Part shown: positions 44,468-52,716 of the stretch, piece after piece
Position numbering within the stretch: position 1 is the first letter of the stretch
How the letters are laid out: each line of letters begins with the position of its first letter
From: Paenibacillus lupini
Lineage (GTDB): Bacteria; Bacillota; Bacilli; Paenibacillales; Paenibacillaceae
NCBI RefSeq assembly: GCF_011761355.1
Contig: NZ_JAASRW010000005.1
Location: 496,001 to 560,000, forward strand
Direction of reading: 5' to 3'
Length of the DNA: 64,000 bases
Notes under the pieces: model-generated
Database searches by the model: none
What the model was told of the DNA's origin: nothing
The model's input: the letters and a program-made list of their open reading frames with translations, nothing else
Program-made: the position numbers and the translations under genes

Positions 44468-44642
44468 GGAATAACGGAATGTATCTCCTTGCAGTCCAAC
44501 CGAATGTGTGACAGTATTGAATTTCTGTCACACATTCGGTGGGGTTATTAGAGTGAAATTTGAATCAACTCGTTCTCAACGAGATTTCACTCTAATAAAG
44601 GCAAACGCTTCGCTCCTCCAGGAGATACATTGCCTCTATTCC
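44468..44642 (+). ncRNA. Structured 3'-UTR element, copy C (two internal hairpins)
   Basis: Outer stem AATGTATCTCCT (44478-44489) with 44620-44631, perfect; beyond an internal loop GGAATA (44468-44473) pairs with TATTCC (44637-44642). Hairpin 1: 44499-44514 with 44525-44540, perfect 16 bp. Inner stem: 44545-44559 with 44584-44598, perfect 15 bp. The 21-nt box at 44599-44619, core GGCAAACGCTTCGCTCCT. It follows the UbiB-like gene in sense. Confidence 0.82.
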
Positions 44643-44667
44643 TTATCTATTTTTTGGGGGACAGTGG

Positions 44668-44702
44668 AAAGGAGCAGGGAAATCTCCCTGCTCCTTTTTT
44701 TA
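44668..44702. terminator. Bidirectional terminator downstream of copy C
   Basis: AAAGGAGCAGGGA pairs with TCCCTGCTCCTTT around AATC, then T-rich. It overlaps the end of the convergent glycine-rich frame. Confidence 0.88.
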
Positions 44703-45062
44703 TAGTCTTCTGCGGTTGAAGTATTTGATGAATAGACAGGCGAGAAGCATGACAAGGATGGCTATACCGGCTTTGATAGCCTCGCCGGAGTTATCTTGCT
44801 GGTTCGTCGTTGTGCCCATACCGCCCATGCCTCCGAAGCCGCCGCCTCTCATACCGCCGCCACCGCCACCTTGGAACCCATCCGGTGGTTGACCCATGTC
44901 GCCGCCTTGAAATCCATCCGTCGGCTGGTCCATGTCGTCACCCTGGAACCCTCCAGGTGGCTCGCCCATATCGGCTCCGCCTTGAGCAATGCCTTGCTGC
45001 TGAGCATCTGCATCATTGGCACCTTGGGCTGCTGCCCCTTGCTGGCGGCCGCCGCCTTGCAT
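44700..45062 (-). pseudogene. Glycine-rich, membrane-tailed fragment, possible CotH-type remnant
   Basis: About 120 residues from an ATG at 45062, placed right after the UPF0173 stop. The body is Gly/Gln/Asp-rich with three repeats of the type PPDGFQGGDMG. A single membrane helix (EAIKAGIAILVMLLACLFIKY) and a basic NRRRL end follow. Such Gly/Met-rich tails with a terminal membrane helix occur at the C-terminus of some CotH-kinase-type proteins; the kinase body is absent here. The frame stays open upstream through the hydrolase gene, and the GGAGGT touches the ATG, so translation is doubtful. It could also be a true small membrane protein. Confidence 0.45.
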
Positions 45063-45103
45063 ACCTCCGAAGCCATAGTCGGAAGACAGCTTTGATGCAG
45101 TAA

Positions 45104-45799
45104 TTAGATAGACAGCTTTTGGCCGGGTTCGAGCAGCTGGCCTCTTAAGCCTTTTGCCTCGAGTGCTTGCACGAAAGCTTCTGCGTCCTGGCGGATAATC
45201 GGGAACGAGTTGTAATGAACAGGGATGGTCAGCTTCGCGCCGAACCATTCTGCTGCTTGAAGTGCATCTTCAGGTCCCATCGTGTAGTGATCACCGATTG
45301 GGATGAGAGCTACGTCAATGTCATAACGGTCGCCGATCATCTTCATATCTCCGAATAAGCCCGTATCGCCAGTATGGAGAATGGTTTTCCCATCAATCGT
45401 AATGATATAGCCGCCTGGCATACCGCCATAAATAATGCGCTGCTCTTCTGCAATTGTAATGCCGGAGCTGTGGAAAGCCTGGATCATCTTCGCTTTAGCA
45501 AAGCCTAGATCAACAGTACCACCAATGTTCATACCAATGGTCTCGACGCCCTTCCAGGACATATAAGTAGCAAGCTCGACATTAGCAACTACCGGAGCAT
45601 TATTCGCTTTGGAGATTGGCTCTGCATCAAGAATATGATCGACGTGAGCATGTGTCAGAAGAATGGAATTTACTTTAATATCTTTCGGTTTAGTGACTGC
45701 AAGTTCATTGCCTCTTAAAAAGGGGTCAATCACAAGCGAGTTGTCTCCAGATGAAATCTGTACACAAGAATGACCGTGGAAAATAATATCTGTCATCAT
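45104..45799 (-). CDS. UPF0173 metal-dependent hydrolase
   Basis: A 231-residue metallo-beta-lactamase-fold protein, related to YtkL. Metal ligands are visible in LLTHAHVDHILDAE, ILHTGDTGLFGDM and the final His of IPVHYNSFP. AAGGAG precedes the ATGATG start. Three tandem hairpin-forming repeats lie directly upstream. Substrate unknown. Confidence 0.9.
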   Translation of the reverse strand: MMTDIIFHGHSCVQISSGDNSLVIDPFLRGNELAVTKPKDIKVNSILLTHAHVDHILDAEPISKANNAPVVANVELATYMSWKGVETIGMNIGGTVDLGFAKAKMIQAFHSSGITIAEEQRIIYGGMPGGYIITIDGKTILHTGDTGLFGDMKMIGDRYDIDVALIPIGDHYTMGPEDALQAAEWFGAKLTIPVHYNSFPIIRQDAEAFVQALEAKGLRGQLLEPGQKLSI

Positions 45800-45807
45800 A
45801 ACAGCTC

Positions 45808-46018
45808 CTTAAAAGAATTATCACACAAATGGTCTGGATAAGACTATTCGTGATGATTCTTGCCTCGTAAGCATAAGCCTTAAAAGAATTATCACACAAA
45901 TGGTCAGGATAAGACTATTCGTGATGATTCTTGCAACGTAAGCATAAGCCTAAAGAATTATCACACAAATGGTCTGGATAAGACTATTCGTGATGATTCT
46001 TGCAACGTAAGCATATGC
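45808..46018 (-). repeat. Three tandem 71-bp hairpin repeats in the UPF0173 leader
   Basis: Units at 45808-45878, 45879-45949 and about 45950-46018, nearly identical. On the minus strand each reads GCTTACG, then AAGAATCATCAC, a middle with GAATAGTCTTATCC, and GTGATAATTCTT. The arms pair in each unit. The last unit runs into the hydrolase ribosome site. A related single unit lies before ptsH (3908-3972), with different inner stem bases that still pair. Confidence 0.88.
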
Positions 46019-46906
46019 TTAATCGTTTTGTTGGACAAGTTTGGTGGTAAGTTTAATACGAACACTTGAAGGGTCAGTAACAAAGGCAGTGCCATCATCT
46101 TGCTGTTCGACGGTTACGCCAGCGGCAAGCAGACGCTCGAGGGTGGAGGACAGCTCGCCATGGTCCGGGTACACGATGGTGTAATAATCAAGACCAGTTG
46201 ATTGCGGTGAAGGAGCGGGTGCTCCGATACCTGCCCATATATTAAGCCCAAGATGGTGATGATAACCGCCAGCAGATACGAATAAAGCCCGCATCTGGGC
46301 GTAATCGCCGACTATATCAAAGCCAAGCAAGCCATTGTAAAAGGCTCGTGACTCCGGAAGGCCTGCTGTATGAAGATGGACATGGCCCATAATCGTCTCA
46401 GGCGGCAAACCTTTCGATATATCTTCTTCGCCGGCCTCCTGTAATAGACCTTCCCAATCGATCGGATCCGTTGCCATGACATAATCGCCATTGGCATCAC
46501 GTTTCCACTCAGATCGTGGTCTGTCAGCATAAATCTCAATTCCATTATTATCTGGGTCCGAGAGGTACAGCGCTTCACTAACCAGATGATCGGCCTGACC
46601 AATTGGTGTGCGGTGGGCAATCAGCCGTTTGAGCACTATGCCAAGTTCCTTGCGGTTTGGCAGCAACAAAGCGTAATGGTACAATCCGGTCGTTCTTCTG
46701 CGTTCCGGGGCTACAACAGCATCCGGTATTTGTTCAAGCAATACGAGAGTTGTCTGGCCATCAGCTGTCAAAGCGGCGGTATGTTCGGTTTGATTCAATA
46801 CCTTAAGTCCAATAATTTCCGTATAGTAGCGAAGAGATTGTGCCAGGTTGCTGATTTTTAGTTTTACTTCGCCAAGTTTTGTGTCTGGATGAATGCTTAT
46901 GGACAT
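46019..46906 (-). CDS. VOC-family protein, catechol-2,3-dioxygenase-like (CatE type)
   Basis: A 295-residue protein with two vicinal-oxygen-chelate modules (about 10-125 and 170-285). The ligand-type His and Glu are seen in GEVKLKISNL, GLYHYALLLP, GIEIYADRP, GHVHLHTAG and YHHHLGLNIWAG. CatE-like enzymes open catechol rings with Fe(II); the true substrate here is unknown. AGGAGGG lies before the ATG. It is followed by the triple repeat. Confidence 0.82.
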   Translation of the reverse strand: MSISIHPDTKLGEVKLKISNLAQSLRYYTEIIGLKVLNQTEHTAALTADGQTTLVLLEQIPDAVVAPERRRTTGLYHYALLLPNRKELGIVLKRLIAHRTPIGQADHLVSEALYLSDPDNNGIEIYADRPRSEWKRDANGDYVMATDPIDWEGLLQEAGEEDISKGLPPETIMGHVHLHTAGLPESRAFYNGLLGFDIVGDYAQMRALFVSAGGYHHHLGLNIWAGIGAPAPSPQSTGLDYYTIVYPDHGELSSTLERLLAAGVTVEQQDDGTAFVTDPSSVRIKLTTKLVQQND

Positions 46907-47102
46907 GATGAAGCCCTCCTTCGCTCGGTTACTTTTTGTAAATAAATATAAATAATATATTTAGTGTTGTCAAGTTATGGACTGGTAAAGGAGAGCTTGA
47001 GAGACGGGAGAGAGAAGGGCTTAAGAGGTGGTGTCAACAGTCAATGGTTAGTTTGGAAAAAGAAGCCGATTAAGATACATGGGTATCAGAAAAAAATAAA
47101 AA

Positions 47103-47122
47103 ACCCGCGGGATCCGCGGGCT
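47103..47122 (-). terminator. Terminator after the HAD phosphatase
   Basis: A palindrome AGCCCGCGGATCCCGCGGGT on the minus strand, then T6. Confidence 0.85.
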
Positions 47123-47133
47123 GTTCAATCACA

Positions 47134-47910
47134 TTATTTAATTAGACCGGCATGTACAAGACCTTTGCGGATGCCGCTCTCACTCACATGCGAAGTAACA
47201 TAGTTGGCGAAAGGCATCAGCTCTTTGTGGGAATTGCCCATAGCAATACCGAGACCAACTACCTCGAGCATTTCTTTATCATTCAGGCCGTCTCCAAAAG
47301 CGACAGCTTCCTCTGGAGCGATGTTAAGAAGCTTCAGCAGCGCCTTGATACCTTGAGCTTTGGAGCCGTCATTTGTAAGAACGTCCATAGCCGTCTCATG
47401 CCAGCGGATGAACCGCAGACCTGGATTAGCCTCTTCGTATAGATGCTCTTCCTCAGCGGTACAATGTAAGAAGATCTGATAGACATCTTCATTCTGCCAG
47501 AAATCCGGATCGAATCCAGGCTGCGCAACCTGCAGGGATGCAACGGAATTAAAGACATGAGGATGTGACTCCGTATTCCGGTAAAAAGCGTTATGTCCTT
47601 CATACACAAGGGTATGGTTGTGTGTATTGGCATGCTTCACTAAGATCTCCACGTCTTCGCGAGGAATCGGACGGTGATAGATCGCTTCGCCTTTGTACAC
47701 CACATAGGCGCCGTTCAGACTAACATAAGAATCAATACCAAGCTGCTCAGCAATTGGAGCGAAGAAATAAGGCGCTCTGCCTGTTGCGATTACGGCAGGA
47801 ACACCACTTGCTTGCAGTTCGCGGATTGCATCAATTGTATCCTGTGGAATTTGTTTTTCCTCATCAAGTAACGTACCGTCGATGTCAAAGAAAGCAATTT
47901 TATAAGACAT
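47134..47910 (-). CDS. Cof-type HAD phosphatase
   Basis: A cytoplasmic phosphatase of 258 residues. Motif I is FFDIDGTLLDEEK, the C2-type cap sits about 80-185, and motif IV is AVAFGDGLNDKEML. Members act on sugar phosphates, flavin phosphates or similar; the substrate here is not known. It is a single-gene unit divergent from ppaC. Confidence 0.9.
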   Translation of the reverse strand: MSYKIAFFDIDGTLLDEEKQIPQDTIDAIRELQASGVPAVIATGRAPYFFAPIAEQLGIDSYVSLNGAYVVYKGEAIYHRPIPREDVEILVKHANTHNHTLVYEGHNAFYRNTESHPHVFNSVASLQVAQPGFDPDFWQNEDVYQIFLHCTAEEEHLYEEANPGLRFIRWHETAMDVLTNDGSKAQGIKALLKLLNIAPEEAVAFGDGLNDKEMLEVVGLGIAMGNSHKELMPFANYVTSHVSESGIRKGLVHAGLIK

Positions 47911-48126
47911 AAGTAGGCTCTCCTATTCTCTTATTACGGATTTCTATATATTGAGGTACTATACCATCGAATTCTGTTATTAGGCAAGCTTCAAAGGCTG
48001 GAATAATCGAGCAAAAGAGCGGCAGGATATGATCTTCTCACCGTGTAAAATAGTAGGAATAAAACGCATAATGCGATATAATCAGTGTTGGGTTTCTATA
48101 AATGGGAAATAAGGAGAATGCACACA

Positions 48127-49056
48127 ATGGAAAAAACATTGATCTTCGGACATAAAAATCCGGATACAGATACAATCTGTTCTGCGATTGCCTATGCGGA
48201 ATTGAAAGCGAAACTTGGTTTTAACGTAGAAGCAGTACGCCTTGGCGACGTTAACGGCGAAACACAATATGCACTGGATACATTCAAAACAGAAGCTCCA
48301 CGTTTTGTTGAGACAGTAGCAGGTGAAGTAAACAACGTTATTCTCGTTGACCATAACGAGCGCCAGCAAAGCGTTTCCGATATTGACAAAGTTCGCGTTG
48401 TTGAAGTTATCGATCACCACCGTATCGCAAACTTCGAGACTGCTGGTCCTTTGTACTTCCGTGCTGAGCCAGTTGGCTGTACAGCGACAATTCTTAACAA
48501 ATTGTACAAAGAAAACGGCGTAGAGATCCGCAAAGAAATCGCTGGTCTGATGCTTTCCGCTATTATCTCGGACTCCCTTCTGTTCAAATCGCCTACTTGC
48601 ACAGATCAAGACGTAGCAGCAGCTCGTGAGCTGGCTGAAATCGCTGGTGTTGACGCTGACGTATATGGCCTTGAAATGCTGAAAGCTGGCGCTGATCTTC
48701 GCGACAAAACAATTGCACAGCTTCTGTCCCTTGATGCTAAAGAATTCTCGATGGGCAGCGCTAAAGTTGAAATCGCTCAAGTAAACGCGGTTGATACCAA
48801 CGACGTACTTGTTCGCCAAGCTGATCTTGAAGCAGCAATCAACGAAATCATCGCACAAAAAGGTCTTGATCTGTTCGTACTTGTTGTAACAGACATTCTG
48901 AACAGCGATTCCATCGCACTTACTTTGGGTTCCAAAGCAGCTGCGGTTGAACAAGCTTACAACGTAACGTTGGAAAGCAACAAAGCTCTTCTTAAAGGCG
49001 TAGTTTCGCGTAAATCGCAGATTGTTCCTGTTTTGACTGAGACGCTGAGCAAATAA
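48127..49056 (+). CDS. ppaC: Manganese-dependent inorganic pyrophosphatase
   Basis: Splits pyrophosphate to two phosphates; a DHH-family, family-II enzyme. The ATG at 48127 gives the standard 309 residues, with AAGGAG eleven nt upstream. Metal-site motifs are FGHKNPDTDTICSA, LVDHNERQQS, EVIDHHRIANF and the C-terminal SRKSQIVP. A strong terminator follows, shared with the convergent GNAT gene. Confidence 0.97.
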   Translation: MEKTLIFGHKNPDTDTICSAIAYAELKAKLGFNVEAVRLGDVNGETQYALDTFKTEAPRFVETVAGEVNNVILVDHNERQQSVSDIDKVRVVEVIDHHRIANFETAGPLYFRAEPVGCTATILNKLYKENGVEIRKEIAGLMLSAIISDSLLFKSPTCTDQDVAAARELAEIAGVDADVYGLEMLKAGADLRDKTIAQLLSLDAKEFSMGSAKVEIAQVNAVDTNDVLVRQADLEAAINEIIAQKGLDLFVLVVTDILNSDSIALTLGSKAAAVEQAYNVTLESNKALLKGVVSRKSQIVPVLTETLSK

Positions 49057-49074
49057 GCTTCTATATAATAGAAG

Positions 49075-49113
49075 AAAGACCGTTTTCTCGTTTGAGAAAA
49101 CGGTCTTTTTTAC
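49075..49113. terminator. Bidirectional terminator between ppaC and GNAT
   Basis: AAAGACCGTTTTCTC pairs with GAGAAAACGGTCTTT, loop GTTT, then T-rich. Confidence 0.9.
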
Positions 49114-49613
49114 GTTAAGAACAGCACCATATTTTCCTCGTCCCAATATTGTCCTCCGGATTTCATGGCATTACGTTCAATTCCAAATACCTTAAAACCG
49201 CAGCTAGCATAAAGTTGTTTGGCTGCAGCATTGTCGGATATGACGGTCAGGTTGATTTGCTCCAGGCCATCCAGAAGGGAGGCTCTTCTCACCAGTTCCT
49301 GAATCAGGGCTTTACCTAATCCTTGACCTCGAGAATCTGGTGCAACATACATGGCATAGATAGTTCCTTTATGGATGATCTTAGTTCTTGATTCCCTAAC
49401 GAAAGTAACCATCCCAACAAGGTGGTTGTCCTCAAAAGCACCCAAAGTAAAACGGCCGTCATCAGGTTTAATCTGCTGACGGATCTCTTCTATGGGCCGA
49501 GCGCTCTGAATCTCATAAGTGGTTAAGAAGGCCTCGGGGCTGTCCAGCAAAGAATGAAGCCGAAGCTCATGGCAACATTCAGCATCTTCTATATCCAAAA
49601 CTCTAATCTCCAA
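49110..49613 (-). CDS. GNAT-family acetyltransferase
   Basis: A 167-residue N-acetyltransferase. The acetyl-CoA loop is YVAPDSRGQGLGKAL; the end region INLTVISDNAAAKQLYASCG is typical. A GGAGGGG site precedes the ATG. The acceptor is unknown. Confidence 0.9.
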   Translation of the reverse strand: MEIRVLDIEDAECCHELRLHSLLDSPEAFLTTYEIQSARPIEEIRQQIKPDDGRFTLGAFEDNHLVGMVTFVRESRTKIIHKGTIYAMYVAPDSRGQGLGKALIQELVRRASLLDGLEQINLTVISDNAAAKQLYASCGFKVFGIERNAMKSGGQYWDEENMVLFLT

Positions 49614-49686
49614 GTCGACCCCTCCAAATGTATCTGCTCTTCCACCAACAATTCCATAAGAATGACAAATTATCCTTTAAGCACAT

Positions 49687-49720
49687 AAAAAAATGGCTGA
49701 GCTGGAAGCTCAACCATTTT
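49687..49720 (-). terminator. Terminator after the NlpC/P60 gene
   Basis: AAAATGGTTGAGCTTCC pairs with AGCTCAGCCATTTT on the minus strand with T-rich tail. Confidence 0.8.
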
Positions 49721-49735
49721 GTATGTGAAATGAGA

Positions 49736-50221
49736 TTAGTTTATTACGCGGCGTGCAGTTACATATTTGGTATTCCAGTAAGAGCTGGACATATCCGATA
49801 CAGTTACGCCTTGGCTAGTGGAGCTGTGAAGAATTTTTTTAGAACCGGCATAGATGGCTACATGGCTGATGCTGATTCCATTTGTTCTGAAGAAAACAAG
49901 GTCACCCGTGCTTAGTTCCGTTTTTGGTACCTTTTTGCCAACAGCTGCTTGCTCGCTTGCTGTACGTGGCAGGTTAACATCTAGGCCGGCGAACATAAAT
50001 TTCGTGAAGGAGGAGCAGTCAAAAGCATATGTAATGCCGACCGGGGCACCGTATTTATAAGGTACTCCTAAGTAGTTTTTTCCTTCACTAATTAAAGCCA
50101 GGGATTTTGCAGTTGCAGCCTCTGCATGGTTCGAGTTGGAGCTTAAGGTGAAAGCAGACAATGCGATTGTAGCAAGAATACTTAAAGTCATTAATTTTTT
50201 AAGGGATTTTAGTGTTTTCAT
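49736..50221 (-). CDS. Secreted NlpC/P60 family peptidoglycan hydrolase
   Basis: A 161-residue secreted protein. The ATG at 50221 gives a signal peptide (MKTLKSLKKLMTLSILATIA, cleavage likely after NHAEA). The NlpC/P60 domain has the catalytic Cys in TYAFDCSSFTKFMF and the His in ISHVAIY. There is no separate wall-binding domain. Such D,L-endopeptidases cut stem peptides during wall turnover. Confidence 0.9.
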   Translation of the reverse strand: MKTLKSLKKLMTLSILATIALSAFTLSSNSNHAEAATAKSLALISEGKNYLGVPYKYGAPVGITYAFDCSSFTKFMFAGLDVNLPRTASEQAAVGKKVPKTELSTGDLVFFRTNGISISHVAIYAGSKKILHSSTSQGVTVSDMSSSYWNTKYVTARRVIN

Positions 50222-50415
50222 GGTTGTATGGTTTCCTTTCGTTTGTAAATTCATTCGAATTCAGATTCCATCTTGGCTGGATTTACTATAACACAATCAA
50301 AACAACACAAATTCTTACAATTAGAGAGAAAGGCTGGTGAAACGTAAGGGCATTCATCTTTATGAGAAATAAATGAGAATCTCCTAAGAATCCCCTGCAA
50401 TAAATCTCATTTAGA

Positions 50416-50444
50416 TTGACGAGGGTAAAATGTTGAAATATAAT
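50416..50444 (+). promoter_or_regulatory. Sigma-A promoter of the MarR-ABC exporter operon
   Basis: TTGACG (50416-50421) and TATAAT (50439-50444) with a 17-nt spacer, 68 nt before the marR-type start. Confidence 0.85.
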
Positions 50445-50451
50445 TAGGTAG

Positions 50452-50480
50452 CCAATTAATGTGGGTACTAAAATAATTGG
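50452..50480 (+). promoter_or_regulatory. Candidate MarR operator
   Basis: CCAATTA (50452-50458) and TAATTGG (50474-50480) form an inverted repeat directly after the -10 box. The position fits autorepression by the MarR protein encoded downstream. Confidence 0.5.
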
Positions 50481-50511
50481 TGACTTACATATTTAAAGTT
50501 GAGGTGATCAA

Positions 50512-50985
50512 ATGGCCGGCGGTGGAGAAGAGACCGCAGCGCGGAAACTGATTGAAATGTTTATGCTGTTCAATAAAATGAACTGGAATCATCAGCCGCT
50601 GGATCTTAAACAGAAGCATAGTGAGATTCGGCTGTTAGTTGTAATCAAGCGTATGGGCAAAGGGGAAGAAGGAATTAAAGTATCAGATTTAAGCCGTTTT
50701 CTGCGGGTAACCTCACCAACTGTTACACAGCTGCTAAACCGGCTGGAAGAGATGGGACTTATTTTACGCAAAGAGGATCCGAAAGACAGAAGAGCGGTAC
50801 TGGTGTCCCTGACTGAAGAAGGAGAATTAACGGCCAAGAAGGCATTAAAGGGTTTTCAAGATCGGATGAACGGTCTTATTGAATATTTAGGCGATGAAGA
50901 TACTGAGCATTTAACCCGATTGCTCAAGAAGACTACGACTTATTTCGAACAAATGAATCAGACTGATTCAGGTGGAGATGATTAA
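50512..50985 (+). CDS. MarR-family transcriptional regulator
   Basis: A 157-residue winged-helix regulator. The recognition region is KVSDLSRFLRVTSPTVTQLL, followed by NRLEEMGLI and a wing with KEDPKDRRAV. A GAGGTGAT ribosome site precedes the ATG. First gene of an operon with two ABC exporter genes, which it probably represses until a toxic ligand binds. Confidence 0.92.
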   Translation: MAGGGEETAARKLIEMFMLFNKMNWNHQPLDLKQKHSEIRLLVVIKRMGKGEEGIKVSDLSRFLRVTSPTVTQLLNRLEEMGLILRKEDPKDRRAVLVSLTEEGELTAKKALKGFQDRMNGLIEYLGDEDTEHLTRLLKKTTTYFEQMNQTDSGGDD

Positions 50986-50988
50986 ATA

Positions 50989-52716
50989 ATGTTGAAATTG
51001 TTCCGCTATTTGAAGCCGTTTCGGCTATTTGTTATTGGTGTGTTAGTATTCGTCTTCCTGCAGACGCTGTCTGATTTGTATCTGCCAACATTAATGGCTG
51101 ATATCGTTGACAAGGGTGTCTCGACAGGAGACAAGGCTTATATTTGGAAGATTGGCGGCTTTATGCTGCTTGTAGCGGCTGGAGGCGGGATATGCTCCGT
51201 GCTGGCCAGTTATTTTTCTTCGAAATCTGCAATGGGGTTTGGACGGGATGTCCGCACGAAGGTATTTGGACATGTAGAGAATTTCTCACTTCAAGAGTTT
51301 GATAAGATCGGCACTGCGTCCCTGATCACTCGGACTACGAATGATATTACACAGGTGCAGCAAGTGCTTATCATGATTCTTCGTATGATGATTACCGCAC
51401 CAATGATGTGTATTGGCGGTATTATTATGGCTATTTCGAAGGATGCGAAGCTGTCGCTTGTATTTGTAGTCGTAATTCCGGTGCTTGCAGGCGCAATCTT
51501 CCTCGTTGTTCGCAAAGGGATTCCACTCTTTAAAGCGATGCAGGTGAAGATTGATAAGCTGAACCTTGTTCTTCGCGAAGGATTAACGGGTATTCGTGTT
51601 ATCCGTTCGTTTGACCGTATTAGCTATGAGAACAAAAAGTTTGATGCAGCGAATGCGGATTTGACGGATACTGCGGTTCGTGTAAACAAAATTATGGCGG
51701 TTCTTATGCCGCTTATGATGCTGATCATGAACATCTCGACGATTGTTATTATCGCAATTGGCGGTATTCGGATTGACAACGGCAACATGGAAATTGGTTC
51801 ATTGATGGCCTTTATCCAATATGGCATGCAAATTATGTTCTCGCTTCTTATGATGTCGATGATGCTCATTATGATTCCTCGTGCACAGGCATCGGCCGTG
51901 CGTATTAATGAAGTGCTTGAGATGGTGCCTACTTTGACAGACAAAGCGGTGACTAAGAAGAATAGTGGTAAAGAAGGGTATGTAGAGTTTAAAAACGTTA
52001 CTTTCAGCTATCCTGGTGCAGAGCAGCCAGCGCTGTCTGATATTTCGTTCCAGGCAGGTCCAGGCGAGATTACAGCTATTATTGGCGGTACTGGTGCGGG
52101 TAAATCAACCCTTGTAAGCTTGATTCCACGCTTCTATGACGTAAATGACGGACAAGTCATCATTGATGGCATGGACATCAGAGATATGTCACAGGAGGAT
52201 CTTCGCCACAGAATCGGTTTTGTGCCGCAAAAGGCAGTTCTCTTTACGGGCACGGTAGCGGAAAATATTCGTTACGGACATGAAGAAGCAACGGATGAAG
52301 AAGTCAAACATGCTGCAGCTATTGCACAGGCTTCGGAATTTATCGGCAAGATGGACAATGGTTATGATGCGCCAATTGCACAAGGCGGCAATAACGTATC
52401 AGGCGGCCAGAAACAACGCTTGTCTATTGCCCGTGCATTGGTGAGAAGACCAGAGATTTATGTATTTGATGACAGCTTCTCGGCGCTTGATTTCAAGACA
52501 GATGCGAAGCTGCGTGCTGCTCTGAAGCCGGAAATCGGTAATGCGACAGTGATGCTTGTTGCGCAGCGTGTAAGTACCGTTATGGACGCTGATCGTATTA
52601 TTGTTCTGGACGAAGGGCGTATTGCGGGAATCGGCAATCACAAAGAGCTTATGCAAACATGCGATGTCTACAAGGAAATTGTATCATCGCAGCTGTCTGA
52701 GGAGGAGATCGCGTGA
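50989..52716 (+). CDS. ABC exporter half-transporter, degenerate nucleotide site
   Basis: A 575-residue protein with an N-terminal six-helix domain (about 15-300) and a C-terminal ATPase. Walker A is GGTGAGKSTL and the signature VSGGQKQRLS. Walker B reads EIYVFDDSFSALD, with Asp where the catalytic Glu is expected. This is the usual sign of the non-consensus partner in heterodimeric exporters. The stop overlaps the next start by 4 nt, so the two halves are coupled. Probably a drug or peptide exporter. Confidence 0.92.
   Translation: MLKLFRYLKPFRLFVIGVLVFVFLQTLSDLYLPTLMADIVDKGVSTGDKAYIWKIGGFMLLVAAGGGICSVLASYFSSKSAMGFGRDVRTKVFGHVENFSLQEFDKIGTASLITRTTNDITQVQQVLIMILRMMITAPMMCIGGIIMAISKDAKLSLVFVVVIPVLAGAIFLVVRKGIPLFKAMQVKIDKLNLVLREGLTGIRVIRSFDRISYENKKFDAANADLTDTAVRVNKIMAVLMPLMMLIMNISTIVIIAIGGIRIDNGNMEIGSLMAFIQYGMQIMFSLLMMSMMLIMIPRAQASAVRINEVLEMVPTLTDKAVTKKNSGKEGYVEFKNVTFSYPGAEQPALSDISFQAGPGEITAIIGGTGAGKSTLVSLIPRFYDVNDGQVIIDGMDIRDMSQEDLRHRIGFVPQKAVLFTGTVAENIRYGHEEATDEEVKHAAAIAQASEFIGKMDNGYDAPIAQGGNNVSGGQKQRLSIARALVRRPEIYVFDDSFSALDFKTDAKLRAALKPEIGNATVMLVAQRVSTVMDADRIIVLDEGRIAGIGNHKELMQTCDVYKEIVSSQLSEEEIA

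Noticed and set aside
44700..45248. A 182-residue glycine-rich protein starting at 45248
   Set aside because: Its first 60 residues overlap the conserved C-terminus of the UPF0173 hydrolase in another frame; only the part after 45104 could be real.
45808..46018. Possible CRISPR array
   Set aside because: Three 71-bp direct repeats without unique spacers, and no cas genes nearby.
48082..49146. 354-codon frame antisense to ppaC
   Set aside because: It overlaps ppaC, a clear housekeeping gene, over its whole length, with no family motif.
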